Assembly: GCA_016490735.1 (NCBI GenBank)
Contig: JAEMWC010002021.1
Location: 1-64,000 of the forward strand
Reading direction: 5' to 3'
Source of the DNA: Pachyseris speciosa
Taxonomy: Eukaryota > Cnidaria > Anthozoa > Scleractinia > Pachyseridae
Length of the DNA stretch: 64,000 bases
Shown here: piece after piece, positions 1 through 13,800 of the stretch
Layout: each line of letters starts with the position of its first letter
Position numbering within the stretch: the first letter of the stretch is position 1
Position numbers and translations under genes: made by a program
The notes under the pieces: model-generated
The model's input: only the letters and a program-made list of their open reading frames with translations
Told to the model about the DNA's origin: nothing
Database searches by the model: none

Positions 1-29
1 TTCATTCATTTTGACAATTCCACCCAAGC

Positions 30-490
30 AGGCGTTGTAAAAACGCGTCCTGGCTAATTATTCATTTATTTATTTTTTACGACGTTTTTAGGACAAGACA
101 CAGATTTTTCAGAATTCCACCGTTTACATTTTATCATAAAAATAAAATATATTAGCCGGTTAAACCTTATATCATTTACTCGCGTAGGAATACTGAATAA
201 ACTGTTCGGTTGCTGTTGTTGCTGCCTATCTGGCTTTCATTCATTTTCACCACCGAAGACCTCCAACAAACGATTGAAGAAATACTGTCAAAACCAGATT
301 GATTTTCCGATGGCCTGATAATTGTAAAGATAACGCATTTGCGCTACAGAAAATTTGCTGGGTTCGTTTCCTGTAGCAGGCGCTGTAAAACGCGTCCTAG
401 CATTTTAGGACAGGCAGGATACAATTTTTTTTCCAGAATTTCGACGTTCACATTTTAATGACAAATTTAATTCCGGTCGCTCGATAAAGA
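30..490. repeat. Diverged direct repeat pair, unclassified
   Basis: Two related segments, about 30-165 and 376-490, share the words GCAGGCG(T/C)TGTAAAA(A)CGCGTCCT and a following block with CAGAATT and TTTACATTTTA-like text. A third, inverted relative lies near 2045-2100 at the end of a LINE remnant. This looks like decayed transposon sequence, but I cannot assign a family. No host gene is supported anywhere in 1-4818; the rest of 1-903 shows no structure I recognise. Confidence 0.4.
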
Positions 491-903
491 CGTTTAATTG
501 GCAAGGGTAGCGTAAATGGGGAAAATTTTATAACAAAAACATGCAGTGGGCTTTACCAACGCGCGATAGGCGGAGTTAATAAATCTGCCAAAATCAGAAA
601 ATACCTTTGTGTGTTCTTCTGTTGTTAGGTAAAAATATAAATAAAAAATAAAGAAATACAACTTTTAAATACATAGTAGTTACAGCGGAAAATAAGCATA
701 ACGAGAGACACCAGCAACAAAAACAAGCATTTGTGATTTAAAATACTGTATATTATTTGTCGTCTTGTCTCGGAGCTATTTGTTGATCTTAGACCTTAGT
801 TATACTAGCTGAACACAGCAGATTATATTTGTTTACCTGTTGGTGTTAAGAAAGCGGCTAAGATCTTAAATTAGAAATTTAGAGCCATCACGCCAATGAA
901 CTC

Positions 904-1015
904 AAGCAGGATTTCATGTAGCCTCCCTCGCAGACGTCTTTGGGCTCGTCACGCGTTCACGCGTGGCGAGCCCAAAGACGCCTGCGAAGGAGGCTAGTTT
1001 TCATGAATCTGCTTA
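904..1015. repeat. Near-perfect palindromic hairpin element
   Basis: The left arm contains GCCTCCCTCGCAGACG and TTTGGGCTCG. The right arm carries their reverse complements (CGAGCCCAAAGACG, CGAAGGAGGC) about a tiny loop at ACGCGTTCACGCGT. The pairing continues outward (AAGCAGGATTTCATG against CATGAATCTGCTT). This is typical of a short non-autonomous foldback or MITE-type element. No terminal target duplication is obvious. The flank 1016-1611 shows nothing I can annotate. Confidence 0.7.
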
Positions 1016-1611
1016 ATGATAATGTGTCTTTCACCATAGAAACGGGAACAATAATTTGTTGCAATCATCGTCACTCCGTCGGCATGTGACGCTTGCCAGG
1101 CACCCTGGCTCCAGTTGTTCTTAAAATATCTAGAAAAAAAAAGCCATTTGTCTATTACATGTAAATCATTGAAAAGATAGTGTTTTCAGCACTTACACAA
1201 AGACTATTGTAATGTCATAGCACACCAGCTGAAAAAGTTCGTTCACTACTAGCATCGTCAGCATCGTTTACGGTCCATTATACTTCTTGGGTTGCAAACT
1301 AGCATTCAAACACCTTTTCAACAAACTGAACCCAAGTTAGGAGAACCGCTTTAGTGTCATATGAACTGTAGCCGCTTTGCCTTGAGAGAATCGACTTGAA
1401 CTGAATTTATTATTACTAGGGCAAAAAAGCGCGTCCTTTATATCATGATTGTGCTTTATACAGGGACTGAGGACTTCAAGCGGTACAATTCATAGTGATA
1501 CGTTATCCATGTCAACTGTAGTCATCTATCCAAGAAAAAAGTAATAGGACTGTAGTTCTAACAGCTCCTCCCCCTCAGACCAGAAGACGTGATTTTAAAG
1601 AGTTTGCCTTT

Positions 1612-1707
1612 TGGTCGAGGGTCGAGGGTCGAGGGTAAATGGTCGAGGGTCGAGGGTAGCTAGTCGAGGGTCGAGGGTAAATGGTCGAGGGTAACTAGTC
1701 GAGGGTT
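1612..1707. repeat. 7-bp tandem repeat (GTCGAGG)n, interrupted
   Basis: GGTCGAG units are repeated about ten times, with spacers such as GTAAATG and GTAGCTA inserted between runs. It is a simple minisatellite in intergenic DNA, with no coding potential. Confidence 0.85.
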
Positions 1708-2012
1708 GAAAAATTCTTCAAAATTATTGGAAAATTATTTCTGAACGTCGTCAAATCAAAATTTCATATAGGCTCGTGTTTACACGAGTGTAAACTTTAG
1801 CCAATCAAAACAGAACTGTATCATATGTATTTTTTCTGGACCAATAAAAAAGAACCCAGTATTCTGGCTTTTTGTTTATGTTGTTTTGCTTTTTTGTATG
1901 CTGTTTTTTTGGCTTTTGTATGTTTTATGACTCTGTCGAGGTTTGTCGTGGATTGCTGCTCGAACAGTGATTCTGAACTTGAGACGCCTATTTTTGAGAT
2001 CAAGAGGTAATC

Positions 2013-2690
2013 CTAAAATCGCTGTAAAAAAGATAAATGAATAATTAGAACGTGTTTTAAAGCGCCTACTACAGGAAATGAACCCCGCAAAGTTTCTTTA
2101 GCGCATCGAAGGCTCCGGATATTTTGGTGAAGGAAAAGACCTCGCTGGCTTGAAACTTCCCTAACGTCAGTAATGAGAGCGTCGTAAGATTGATCGAGCG
2201 TTATTTCTGACTCACCAGAATCAGACTGACCCTGAAAACCACACAAATTGCAGAGAAAATTGTTTTCAAAGTCGCTTCCAAGGCATTTTAAGTGAAAAGC
2301 CATTTGACTGGAGCTACAGCTTGTACGTCCTTGATTTTTCCTTATCGTTTTCTGGCAAGAAAAACAAACCAACATAGCAGGACCAGGGTTTGTTGCGAGG
2401 CCACACAACAAGAAGGACTGAACAAGCAGAACATCTCGTGACAGGCGAAGGAGTTGAGTCGCTTTCATTCTTGGGTTCAGATGCTTCCAAAATGGCGTAG
2501 TGGTGGTCTTTTTAGTCGCTCGAGCAGCAGGAGCAACTGAGAACTTCTTAGCCACGTGGAGCTGCGTTAACGAGTTAAACGCCATTATGGAGGTTTTAAA
2601 ACATCGAGAGGCTATCAGTTCCTTTAGAACGATGGAAAGAAGGACATAGAACACGAACTTTTTACAGAGCTTGAAAAAGCCCGCCACCAT
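2013..2690 (-). mobile_element. LINE (CR1/L2-like) 5' remnant with PHD-like finger and NPGP motif
   Basis: The minus strand carries an open stretch that reads like the 5' part of a non-LTR retrotransposon polyprotein. In order it has a hydrophobic leucine-rich run ending in ATNPGP (a degenerate 2A-like motif), a cysteine/histidine finger (CFSCQK...CSSSQMAFHLKC...CNLCG) resembling a PHD/treble-clef finger, and GLFLHQNIRSL, the usual start of an APE-type endonuclease domain. The reading is lost shortly after that motif, near 2100, and no reverse transcriptase follows, so this is a truncated copy. LINEs of the CR1 group are known to carry both features in other marine invertebrates. The group assignment is inference. 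Confidence 0.65.
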
Positions 2691-2733
2691 TTATTTCATA
2701 TTTTTTCCATCCGCACTTTTCTATCCTCATTTT

Positions 2734-2776
2734 CCCATCCGCCATCCGCCATCCGCCATCCGCCATCCACCATCCA
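2734..2776. repeat. 7-bp tandem repeat (CATCCGC)n
   Basis: About five to six copies of CCATCCG/CCATCCA in a row. A short minisatellite next to the LINE remnant. Confidence 0.85.
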
Positions 2777-2884
2777 CAGGTATCCGGTCTTCGTTTTACA
2801 GACACCCGCCATCACCGCAACGATTATAAAATGATTTTGATAATTAAAAAAAAATAAATTTGTAGTCCCAGTCTTTTTATAGGT

Positions 2885-2945
2885 GGCCCATAGGGTAGCC
2901 CATAGGGTAGTCCATAGGGTAGCCCATAGAGTGGCCTATGGGCTG
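2885..2945. repeat. 12-bp tandem repeat (CCCATAGGGTAG)n
   Basis: Four to five copies of CCCATAGGGTAG, the last ones diverged (CCCATAGAGTGG, CCTATGGGC). The unit is partly self-complementary (CCCATAGGG), so the array can fold. The following 2946-3958 has no gene that I can support. Confidence 0.85.
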
Positions 2946-3958
2946 CCCAGTTACCCCCATGCCAGGAGAGCGTTCGCACCTTGCGAAGTCTTGTTTTTTT
3001 TTTTCCTATCATTTCATTTTTTTGCCTGACTAAAGCACATGGGATTGTATACCAACTAGTGTTAGACGAGAGAAGAAGTATGCAGTGGAATTAAAAACTT
3101 TGAAATTCCCTAAAAGGCGAGTATTCATGTGATTTGAGTATGTCTGTGATCAAGGGAAATAAGATTTTTTTTCCATCGTTTGGTCGTTAAGTTTGTAAAC
3201 AACTGCTTGTTAGTGATCTCTTGGACACTGAAACGATTAGCTTGTCACGGTAAGAAAAAAAAATGAACACACTGAAAGATGTTGATTTGATCATTCGAAG
3301 AAGTTGAAAAGTGTTTTTGTAAAAGCACTGTGCTTTGGATAAAAGTCAAGGCTAGTCAGCCGCTTTTTTGATAGAGTCAGTTGAGTTCGTTTTAATAATC
3401 ATTTGCTCTTATTGCCTCAACACAACTGAAACGATATTTTTAAAAACAAAGCGATGTAATTGCATAAACAACCTTTCTAATTTAGCTGCTCTCGTAGTGT
3501 GCAAAGTTTTTCAGTTTTGAAAGAACGTTGGGTGATGTGGGAGGACAATGCACTCCTGAATTCATAGCGAAGCAAACAGGCAGAAAAGGCAATAATACGA
3601 GGGGAATAATTTGGAGGTGTTGGTTACTAAACATATTTTTCCAACGTGAGTTGAATTCTGCTATACTGCTGAAAATTTTGTGAAATTGTCTATAACAAAA
3701 ACAAACTTGAGTATCGATAAACACTCGTTGGTAAAGTTAAACCGTTTCAGAAATAACTTTGATTTCGTACTTTGGCTGTGTGTTGGGACTTAAACTCAGT
3801 GAATACGGCTTATGACAAGCTGAAGTTTTCTGAAGAAATACTGTAGATAATGCGAAAAGCACCCGAGCGAGCGTGTTCAGTGAAGACTGGCCACACCGTA
3901 AATCGATAAAATAATCTTTGCGAAACAAATTAAAAATCCGCTCTGGCAAAAACTGACT

Positions 3959-4440
3959 AGACACTTTGGCAAACACAGCATACACAGATTAACTCTTTCG
4001 CTAACCACAGTTGAGCTCTCGACCTTAGATATTCAGCGGTTTGCTTATATATATTGCCACAAAATGTGGAAGGGGTTGATCATGACAAAAAGAACTTTCG
4101 GGCACGGTTTGTTTACACGTCGTAGAAACAATAGGGATCTTAACTTCTTTAATGCTTGTTTGTTTTTTTTTTTACTTGATTAACTCGTGATAAAATCAAA
4201 CTACAGCACTTAAAATACATTTGAAAGATGAAAATTTTGCTCATCATGGTTTTCATATGTTAAAAGGGATTCGCATGATGGAAAACCTCAATGCAGCCAA
4301 ATGTCGCTAAAAGTTGATTACCTGACTGCGAGAACGAGCAAAAAACGAGACACTTTGGCAAACTCACAAAATGAAGACTGACTCTATTCCTACCCTCAGT
4401 TGAGCTCTCGACCTTAGATATTCAGCAGTTTGCTTAGATA
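3959..4440. repeat. Direct repeat pair about 390 bp apart, upstream of MKS1
   Basis: Segments 3959-4050 and 4349-4440 both begin AGACACTTTGGCAAAC and both end with GAGCTCTCGACCTTAGATATT followed by CAGC(G/A)GTTTGCTTA. The middle is diverged. It may be the ends of a short inserted element or a local duplication. It lies within 400 bp of the MKS1 start and so could overlap its promoter. Confidence 0.55.
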
Positions 4441-4818
4441 GCCACATTTTGTTATCCGGCACATGAAAATAATGGGCTTCCGAAAGCGATCTCTTTTCAT
4501 GCCGCTAGAAAAACGAGGACCTCAAAACGATTTTTATAGTTCAAGAAGTGTTGAGAAAATTGAAGGACAAGAAGGGTATGTGTATAACTACTTATTTCTT
4601 TGGAATAATTATTGCTGTGTGCCAGGATGCCTGCAGAGGCCTATCCTGATTTTTGAGATAAAAAAATTAAAAAGCCGCCAATTTTTCAAATTTCTGGCTC
4701 TTGCGCTTGCTCGGAGTTCGCGCATCCCTTTTTGCGTTTCCGCTCTGAACCCTTCTCAGGGTAATGGGCTCCTGCAAATACCATGTGCGCTGAGCATGGG
4801 CACTAGTCAACAACCAAA

Positions 4819-7800
4819 ATGGCGGATTTTATGGAGGATGTCGGAGTGGGTTATTATCGATCGTTAGATCCACCAAAAAACTTCGCAGTTAAGTAAGTAT
4901 ACCATTTTATCTACATTTTATGCTTCTGTATTATTTTTACTTTAGAGGGGTTTAATTTAACTGCGCAACAAGGAATCCTAGTTCTATGTTTTGGTTGTTA
5001 CTTCATTGTGACATGTTTTACTTGTTGCTATGTCCGACTTTTCGGAATCAGGGTAAAACTTTGGCGAGTGACAACAGCGAGTTATCTCCCGGAGTTCAAA
5101 ATTGGCTCACAACAAAATGTTAATAAACAAGATGGTGCTGAAGTGGCTGGGGAAGCTTTAGAGATGCTGGAGTTAGGAAGAGGTAAGAAGCTCTAAAGCT
5201 GAACTTCGTGTGAGGCGCTGCCAGGGTAAATTCCGACAAGCGACATGGCCCAAAAAGTAGCGACAGCACATATAATGAAATCCCGACGAGCGACATCATC
5301 CCTGGCAAAATTCCGACAGTGAGATTTTAAAATTCAGACAAGCGACATGGGAACCCCCCTGGCAGGGCCTCTTGTGTGCACAATGTTATTTGAGCTTAAT
5401 GTATCAGCCAATTCCAAACAACGGAAAACCTACACTGAATCTTAAAGTGAAGGGAGTGAAGTGGCTCCCATTGTGAATGAATGAATTTGCACATAAAAGG
5501 CATGCGAAACCCATGGCGACTGCCGACCAATGTTTAGCCAGTAGTCAAATGCCCCTCCGTGCGGAACAAATTTCGGATCAAATACCTGGGCTATCCCTGA
5601 GGGGGGGGGGGGGGGCTTTTGGAATTGACTGATATATAATAGTGCTGTGTAAAATTGCTAAAAATAGATTTTGACAGATGAGACCCCCTGCCTGACTCAG
5701 ACAAACATTGAGTTGTGCTAGAAGGGAATTGTGAGCGAGAAGGGCTGTAGTGAAACAAAAAAGCAGAAAAAAAACTAGGTTCAGTCTCAGAGTTAGTATT
5801 CAAGAAGGAAGATTTATGGTTACTACCAAGCACTGCTGTTGGGGTGAATGCAAAACTGACTCCAGATATCCTCAAAAATGGCCAAAATCTCTATGAGACA
5901 GCCTGCATACAGGCTCTTCTTCTGACCACACGAATCAAGACTGTGCACCAGCAAAATCAAGTTTATTTAATTTATTTATGAAATGATATTACAGAAATAT
6001 GCACTGCCTGCAGTTAGCAAAGGCTAGTCGGGGCGAGCAGTGTTAAATACATATATTATAACATAAATAAAAGATTTACAGAGCAAGAGATTCTAAGATA
6101 TGGCAAGAGAACAGAACAAGCTGAGGTCTTATAGTTTTGCTAAAAAATTACACAAATCATATAATCATCGTATTTTGCAAGTCTCTGGAGGAGGAGATCA
6201 TGAATTTTACTTTTAAAATTGTGGTTTGATAGCCGGCGCACTTCACAAGACAAGCTATTCCAGATTCTAACACCATTTCTTGAAAAAGCCTTTTTTTTGT
6301 ATATCTAATCTTGAACTTTTGACAAAATAGTCGCCTCTTGAAGATGATCTTGTCTCATAGGAATGAATATTAGCTTGGTAAGTAAATAAGTTAGATATGT
6401 TAGGAGGTGACAAGTTATTGGATATGTCATGCATCAAGACGGCAACTGATTTAAAGTAAAGCATGTCCAAAGGAAGAAAACGAGAAGAAACAAAAAACGG
6501 GATTGCATGAGATCTGTAGTCACCAAAGTACATTAAGCGAAGGGCTTGTTTTTGAAGGATTAGAATCTTATCTCTATAAATTTTTGCAGCTTGACCCCAC
6601 TCGATTATACCATACAACAGATAGGGTTGGATAAGTGACCTGTAAATGTGGTTTAGAGTACTAAGGGGTGCAAAGTGTCTTAACCTAGAGATAACGCCAA
6701 TTGATTTACTTATTACTTATTTACTTAAAATCGAGACCATGCCCAATTCAAAAGCAGAATCAAACCAAAAAACGTCTCTGAATTGCCCAAATGAAGAGCC
6801 TGAGGCTAGAAGCATCAGGAATGAAAGTCTTCATACCGTTTCTGAAACCGACGCTCGCAAGACATGGCAAAGTGCAAACGCTGGCTATTGGCTTGTTCGC
6901 GGGAGTTCTTAGCAGAGTAAAACACTACTAGGAATACCTATATTGTGCTCTCACATGGCTCATAGAAAAGGGTCCATCGGCTGAATCTCCTGACCTACTG
7001 CTTGCGAATCTTACTTCACCACAAGCAAGTTGAGCACATGCTCCAAAGAGAAAGAGTGGAGCCGATGACAAAGAAGAAGCTAGTCGACGGAAACTGTACT
7101 GAGAAATTATTCAACTGACGACTGTTTACGAACTGATGATTGTGAGTCATTAGATTTTACATCAAAGGTCGATGCATCACTATCATACTAACCCTGTTCC
7201 AAAAACGGCAAGCATTAATAGAGTTTGAGTCACAAAATGTTTTACATACTTTATGTATGGGGTTGTATGGAAATCTTGCCAAATTCACTCTTGAGAGAGC
7301 TTCTTAAAAGTATAGCTTACTTTGTCGTCATTGATAACTATTGGATTGAGATGGTTTAAACTTAATACTAAATGTTTACACTTTATGATTTACATGAAAT
7401 GACTTTTTATTTAAGCTTATATTTTATTTTGACGTGTATAATGGCTCTTAATGTTATGGTAAATTGTTTTGATACAAGAAAAGTTAAGTGTCTCAGTTGA
7501 AAATATCTTTTTTTTTCCAAATGCTCAAATAGGCCAAGGGAAACAAGACCAAGATTCAGAAGAATGTTTGTTTTATTGGCAGCAAAAAATGTTCTCAAAG
7601 GTAAACCTTGGTAAAGTAAAATTTTCATTCAGGTCATGTTATATTTTTAGCAATGATTGACAGTATCATTGATTACCTGGATTTGTTTCCCTTCTAATAT
7701 TAAAGAGAGAGATGGAGTTGTATGAAGATTTGAATAATTGCTTTGGACCACTTGAACAGAGGTACCACGAAGAAATATTGAAACTAAGGTATCTATTATT

Positions 7801-10800
7801 ATTATGTCAATATATTAAATAAAATTTTATTATCTTATGTTTCAATTAGAGTGCTGTGTGATTTGATGACCTTTTTGCTTTTAACCCTTTCACTGCCAAG
7901 GGCGACTTTATAGATTTTACTCTGTCTAATGGCAGATGATTTTACTCGTCAAAGGGAGGCCCCTTGGCAGTGAAAGGGTTAAATATACCAAATATACCAA
8001 ATATATAATTAAATATACCGAACACCTTTCATAATAATTTTGAAAGTCATTGATAAAAATCGAGGTTCAAGGCTGTCACTGTATGAGGGCCAGGGAGAGT
8101 AATCTCCCCAGGAAGTTCTGACAGAGGTAGATCCCCAGATGCTTAGGCTCAATTTCCTCCGCTCCAAGTGCAGGCTCATTTTCCTGGACAGCAGCTGACA
8201 ATCGAGCCTTCAGACTGCTTTGGTGGAAGAGCAGAGCGGGTGTATTTTGGGGTGAGTGAGGTCTGAGTATTTCTGGGCTATGAACGAGGAGATTGGGGAG
8301 AGAAGCAAAAGTGACCAAGGAGGTGGGTGTCAGGTAGAAAGATGAAGGTGCAGGGAGGGGAATGGGAAGAAAAATTACTTTAATTCATTTCACAGTAGGC
8401 TAGAGCTGATATTTACATAGTTTATTTTTTTAGGCTAAACAAATACTTTAGTAATTAGTATGTAAATTTCAGCTCTAGCCTACTTAAATATTTGCTTTCT
8501 TATACCTTTTTTCTCTTGATAATGGTGCCATGATGACTCCGAAACATTGATACTTCTTTAACTGACAGCCCTGGAGGCCTCTTCCCTCTATGACATGGAA
8601 TGTATTTTCTTTTCAAACATTTAAATTTAATGTAACTAGCAACTTTTTTGTTCAGAGCAAAAGGTGGAAGACCAAACAACAAGCTCTTTTCATATGTTGA
8701 CTGTGACAGCTATGTGAATGTGGATGAGGTAAGTAATAATTACTTGAAGTCTGTGGTAGCTACTCGTCATTGGATATTTTCCAGTTTTATTCAGAACTTT
8801 GCAAATAAATTGTAACACAGACTATGTTTGAGACCTTGCTCGTGCATAAAGAAATAAATTTAATTTACTTAAAGATAGTGAATAAAAGTGAATTTTTAAA
8901 GATGGAGGCCTTTATAATTTAATTTTCAATAATATAGTTTGATACAATTATGTTAGCTCAACGTTTTTGAGTTGATGAACTATTTTCTTTGTGGTCTTCC
9001 CAGATAAAAAGTTTTACAAATAGTTTCCACTATAAAAAGGTGTCCGTTGGATTTTCAAAGTATTATTGAAGACCAGATGACACAGTCTCTTCAAGATAAT
9101 AAAATTACATGTGGTTTGTGACTTAATTAATCATTAATAAAAGTAATATGTTAAACCACTGCCTTTTTTTTGACAGGAATCAAGGACTCTGACAACATCT
9201 CCTTCTGAAGTTCCCAGTTACCTTGCTAGGAACATGACCAGCGTGAGAAGGAGAAACATTGGCACAAAAGCTGATCGAAGGTTGGTGGTATTTGGTACCA
9301 AAAATAACTGAACAGGAGCAGTACAAAATCCAATAAAAAAGTTTTATGCAAGGTGATGAGAAATAGATGTTGCATTTTTTCTAAATTGAAAGTAAAATAT
9401 TTACCAACACTCTAACTAACCAAAAAGATAATAGCCCTTCATTAAAGGGGCAGTGTGACATGACGATTTTGCTGTTTCAGGTCAATTCTGTGCTAAAATC
9501 ATTACTTTGAGGCTTTACTCATAAACAAAATACTTCTGTAAAGCTGTGATGAAGATATCAAATGAATTTTATCAGAGAGGGCTAACCATAATAATTTTCT
9601 TGAGGATTTTGTGAAGACGTAGCATCAAAACTTCAAAAAATTGGCCAATTTTGTTCAAGTTTCAATCCATTTCCATCCTTGCCATCCGTAGCAACAGGCA
9701 ACAGGAAACAGTTTCAGTACCTTCAAATAGTCTTTAATAACAAAACTAGACCATTATTTTTGGAATTCAATTGATGCAAAGACACCTTCTAGCTTTTTAT
9801 AAAGTTGCCAAATAGTGTGACACTGCCCCTTTATACTAAAACGAACAAACAGGCATAATTTCTACAATCATTTTTTTGTGCATGTTTTCTTTCAGAAACC
9901 GTCCTGGAGGCTTTGCTCCCAGGTCCAATCCTGTCATCATACATGAAACAGAAACCAGCAAGACAAGTGCACATGTTTTAAACATCCCTTACAAGACAAT
10001 GAACGTCATGGCAGATTTGGCTCCTGAGGGAAAGTAAATATTTAATGCTCAACTACAAATTAAAAATAAAACATTCTGGATAATAATTATGGTTTATTAC
10101 ATAATAATTTATAGCAGTGATAAAAGCTAACTAAAGGGACTGCTTCGTTCTATTCTAGGGCAACCAGTGAGCAGGATGATGAGTATGTTCTGTTCTCCGT
10201 TAAGGTAATAAACATCAATGCGTCTCATACATTTACTTCTGTCATTAATAATAATTATTATTAATAAAATAATAATAATAATATTTAAAAAAATAATAAT
10301 TTAAATTATTATTATTATTTACAATAATAGATCAATAGACTAGATAGATAGATTGTAGCGACAAGTGGTATGACCATCAACCCTTGACAGTCGCAGAGAA
10401 TGGAGAAGTGAAGATTACACAGACAAGGAGCAGAAGCACAATTGACCAGATATTACTCTTGTGCATAAAGACACACAGGAAAGGACACTTATTGACATAA
10501 CTGTGCCAGCGGACCAGGAACATCACCAGGAGGGGAAGGTGGAAATGTATCAGGACCTAGCATTTGAAATTGGAAGGATTCATGGAGCCTCGAAAGTCAC
10601 AGTAATACCTATCGTGATTGGTGAACTTGAAAGCATCTTGAAAAGTGCAATTAAGACCTGGTATTGGAAGCTAGATCTGCCTGACACCTTTGGAAGTGTA
10701 CATGCAGTTGTCAGCCATCCTCGGATCTGCCCACCTGTTGCGGAAAGTGTTGTGTCTCTAAGCTGCGGGGAGTTGCTGAGACATGATTAAGAAGACCCAG

Positions 10801-13800
10801 AAGAACATCAGAAAACTGGGGAGAATCAAATAATAATAATAATAATAATCATGCATAATGATGATCTCATAATGATAACATTTACAACAAGATTTGATAC
10901 AACCTACAAAATGTCCCAAGTAAAGAAAGTGTTGAGTATCAGTTATAATGGAGCATGGAGTGTAGGTTTCTCACAAGACTTAATACTTTTTTCTTATTTA
11001 AGGTTCATTTTTTTCCAACCAAAAACATGTAAGATTGCCAGGTTGTGAATCAAAAATGTGACTTCAGTCACTTCAGGACCACAAACTGGATGAAACTTGA
11101 TTTCTGCCATAGAATTTTAATCCTTTTGTGTCATTTAATCTTATTGACCCAATGCAAAAGTGGCTGCCTTTATTATTCTTTTGTTCGTATTCAAAATAGC
11201 CTCACTGACCTCGTTCGGGATAACAAATTCTTCAGAATTTTGATCTCAAAACCGAGGTTAGTGAGGCTATTCTGAATACAAACAAAAGAATAATTTAAAG
11301 GCAGCCATTTTTGCATTGGGTGTATAGCAAACAAGTGTATTAATTTTGTAAAACTTTTTATCGTGTGGGGTTCTGAAAGAACTGTTTTATAGTATCCTTT
11401 GATTGTATGAAACAGATTGATGCTAATGGTCAGATATTTGTCAAGCCTGACTTCAATGGAGAAAATCCACCATACCGCATTGAGACATGCAATGAACTAA
11501 GAGGTATGGTCATAATGTGCACTTATTTACTATTATGGTCTGTCTCTCTGAACTACTAGTCTTAATATAGTGGAATCCTGATTTTTCGAGTGATCAATTT
11601 CTTGCATCTCCTGGTAACTCAAACCAAAAGACATTTCCCTTCAGGATTTGTTTCACTCAAACACTGTAATTCTACTCCTGATTTCTCAAACTCCCAATAC
11701 AATATATCTCAAACCAATTTTCATTTCCCCTGGAAGTTTGAGAAATCAGGATTCCACTGTATATGCGATGAAATGGGTGCTGCTGAACTACATAGCCCAT
11801 CTAGCCTCTGCTTCTAGTTATTTTTATTTAACAATGGCATCGAGCTGTATGGACGGGGTGCTTGGGAAGTCCAGGGGTTTCCACTGTGACCAGCTGGCCC
11901 CTAGACAGTAAAAACACTCCCATGGCTAGCAATCCCCGCAACCCAGCCATGAGCCCCCACACCATGCCAAAGGGACCTCCGGGCTGACATAAGGATGGCC
12001 CGGAGCCTAAGGGGCTCATGGCTAGGAGGAAGCCATAGCCCGATACTGACTGCCAAATCCCCAGGCACCCCGCAAAGTAGAATGAAGTGCACATCTACAT
12101 GTACATACCGTTTATAATAATTTGCCCGTCACCACAAGGATAGACTGCACTGGTGTCCTGACATACAACTGGTAGGCGTCGCTGGACCAGCGGCCCATGG
12201 TCTTAATTAAATGGTCTGGGAGACCTTGCTGTGCTGCAGTTGACCGGAGAAGGGTCCAGTTATCCTAGCTGCAGACAAAGTTGACTGAAGGAAATGTGAC
12301 AGTTGTGGTCGAGTCAGGGGCTGACCATTCTGATGTATGAAGAGGGGGCCAGGAGTGGGACCGCGCTGATGAAGGTACGCCATAAGGGAAGTGGTAGGGC
12401 AAATAGAGGACTGGCCCCGGCCCAGGTAAATAAAGCATCCCTGGCAGAAGGGGTCCATTTTGGAACACTTTATGAACATGTGGAGGCAGGTAGAGCTAGA
12501 AATGGAATCCAACTGCAGGTCTTGAGGGGTGAGGTGAATGGAGGCGTCAAAAGGTAAGTTCACAGTAAATTCTCCAGCCCGTAAAAAACCAAAGAACCTG
12601 AGGCAGCAAGCTGCCCACATCATGGAGTGTGAGTAGTTGGCGAGGGACAGAGAACAATGAATGACCTTCATCAATTCCCCTGTGACAGGCTGGCGAGGAC
12701 TCTTGCCCAAGCCCTGGTGACATTTGATGCCCTGTAGGACCCACTGTAGTTGCAGACAATTGGCAAGAGGGTCGCTAAAGCCCAATTCTATGTGCAGAGA
12801 GCGAATCCCAGATAGGTACACCTTAACTGATGTATGGTGAAGGCGATTTGCCACATATGAACAAAAATGCATTAGAACCCGTTCAGAGGCTGGGAAGATG
12901 GAGCCATCCTGGTTTATGCTACCATGCTGAAGGCAAAAGTTGATGAACTGCTTTTGAGCTGAAGAGTATACCCGGCGGGTTGAGGGGGCAAGACCATTGA
13001 TGAGATAGAAGTGGCATTTCTGTGTCACAGAGGCTGAAGACGTTCCAGGAGGTCTGCTGGGATTGCTGTTGGAGCTGAGGCTGCATTGGGGGCCAGGAGA
13101 TGAAACTTCTGAAAATGAAAATGAGAGAGAGCATGCATCAGCCATGGGGTTGAGTTTCCCGGCTACATGACTAGCGGTGAATCAAAAGCAATGACGTGCA
13201 GCAAGAAGAGAAAGATGACACAGAAGGGCCATCAGGTTGGGATTGCGGGAGGTCCCAGACTGCAAGACTTCGACAACTGCCATGTTATCTGAGCGGAATT
13301 CCACTTGTCGGGTAGACCAGTGTGAACCCCAGAGCGCTGCTGGAACCACCACTGGGAATAACTCCTTGTACGCCATGGACAAGGAAGCCTGTGCTGATGA
13401 CCACGCGCCAGAGAACCATTGTCGGTGAAAGAGAGCCCCGTAGCCCAGAGTGCCTGCCGCATCTGAAGACACCTGAAAGTTGGGTAAAGGAGCCCACTAA
13501 GGGGAGGGGAAGAAGCTGGTACCATCCCACGAGTGGAAGAAATCTTGCCACTAGGTGAGGTCTTGGTGAAACTCGGTGTTAAGACGAATAGGGTGATCAT
13601 CCCTCCTGAAGGCTGACAAAAGATTGATCATCTGTCGCAGGAAAGTACGGCCCTGTGGGACTACTTTGCAAGCGTGGTGCAGGTGACCAATCAAAGATTC
13701 CAGCTCCTTGCACTTACAATGCTTCTTTGGAAGCCCCTCATCCAGCAGACTGGCAATCCAGGCAAACTTTCCTTTGGGTAACCTGGCCTGAAGAGCAAGG

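Noticed and set aside
4463..4867. 134-residue open frame over the MKS1 start
   Set aside because: Wrong frame relative to MKS1 and no recognisable motif.
11828..12094. Overlapping minus-strand frames near the end of the decayed element
   Set aside because: GC-rich terminal-repeat region gives chance open frames; no known domain.
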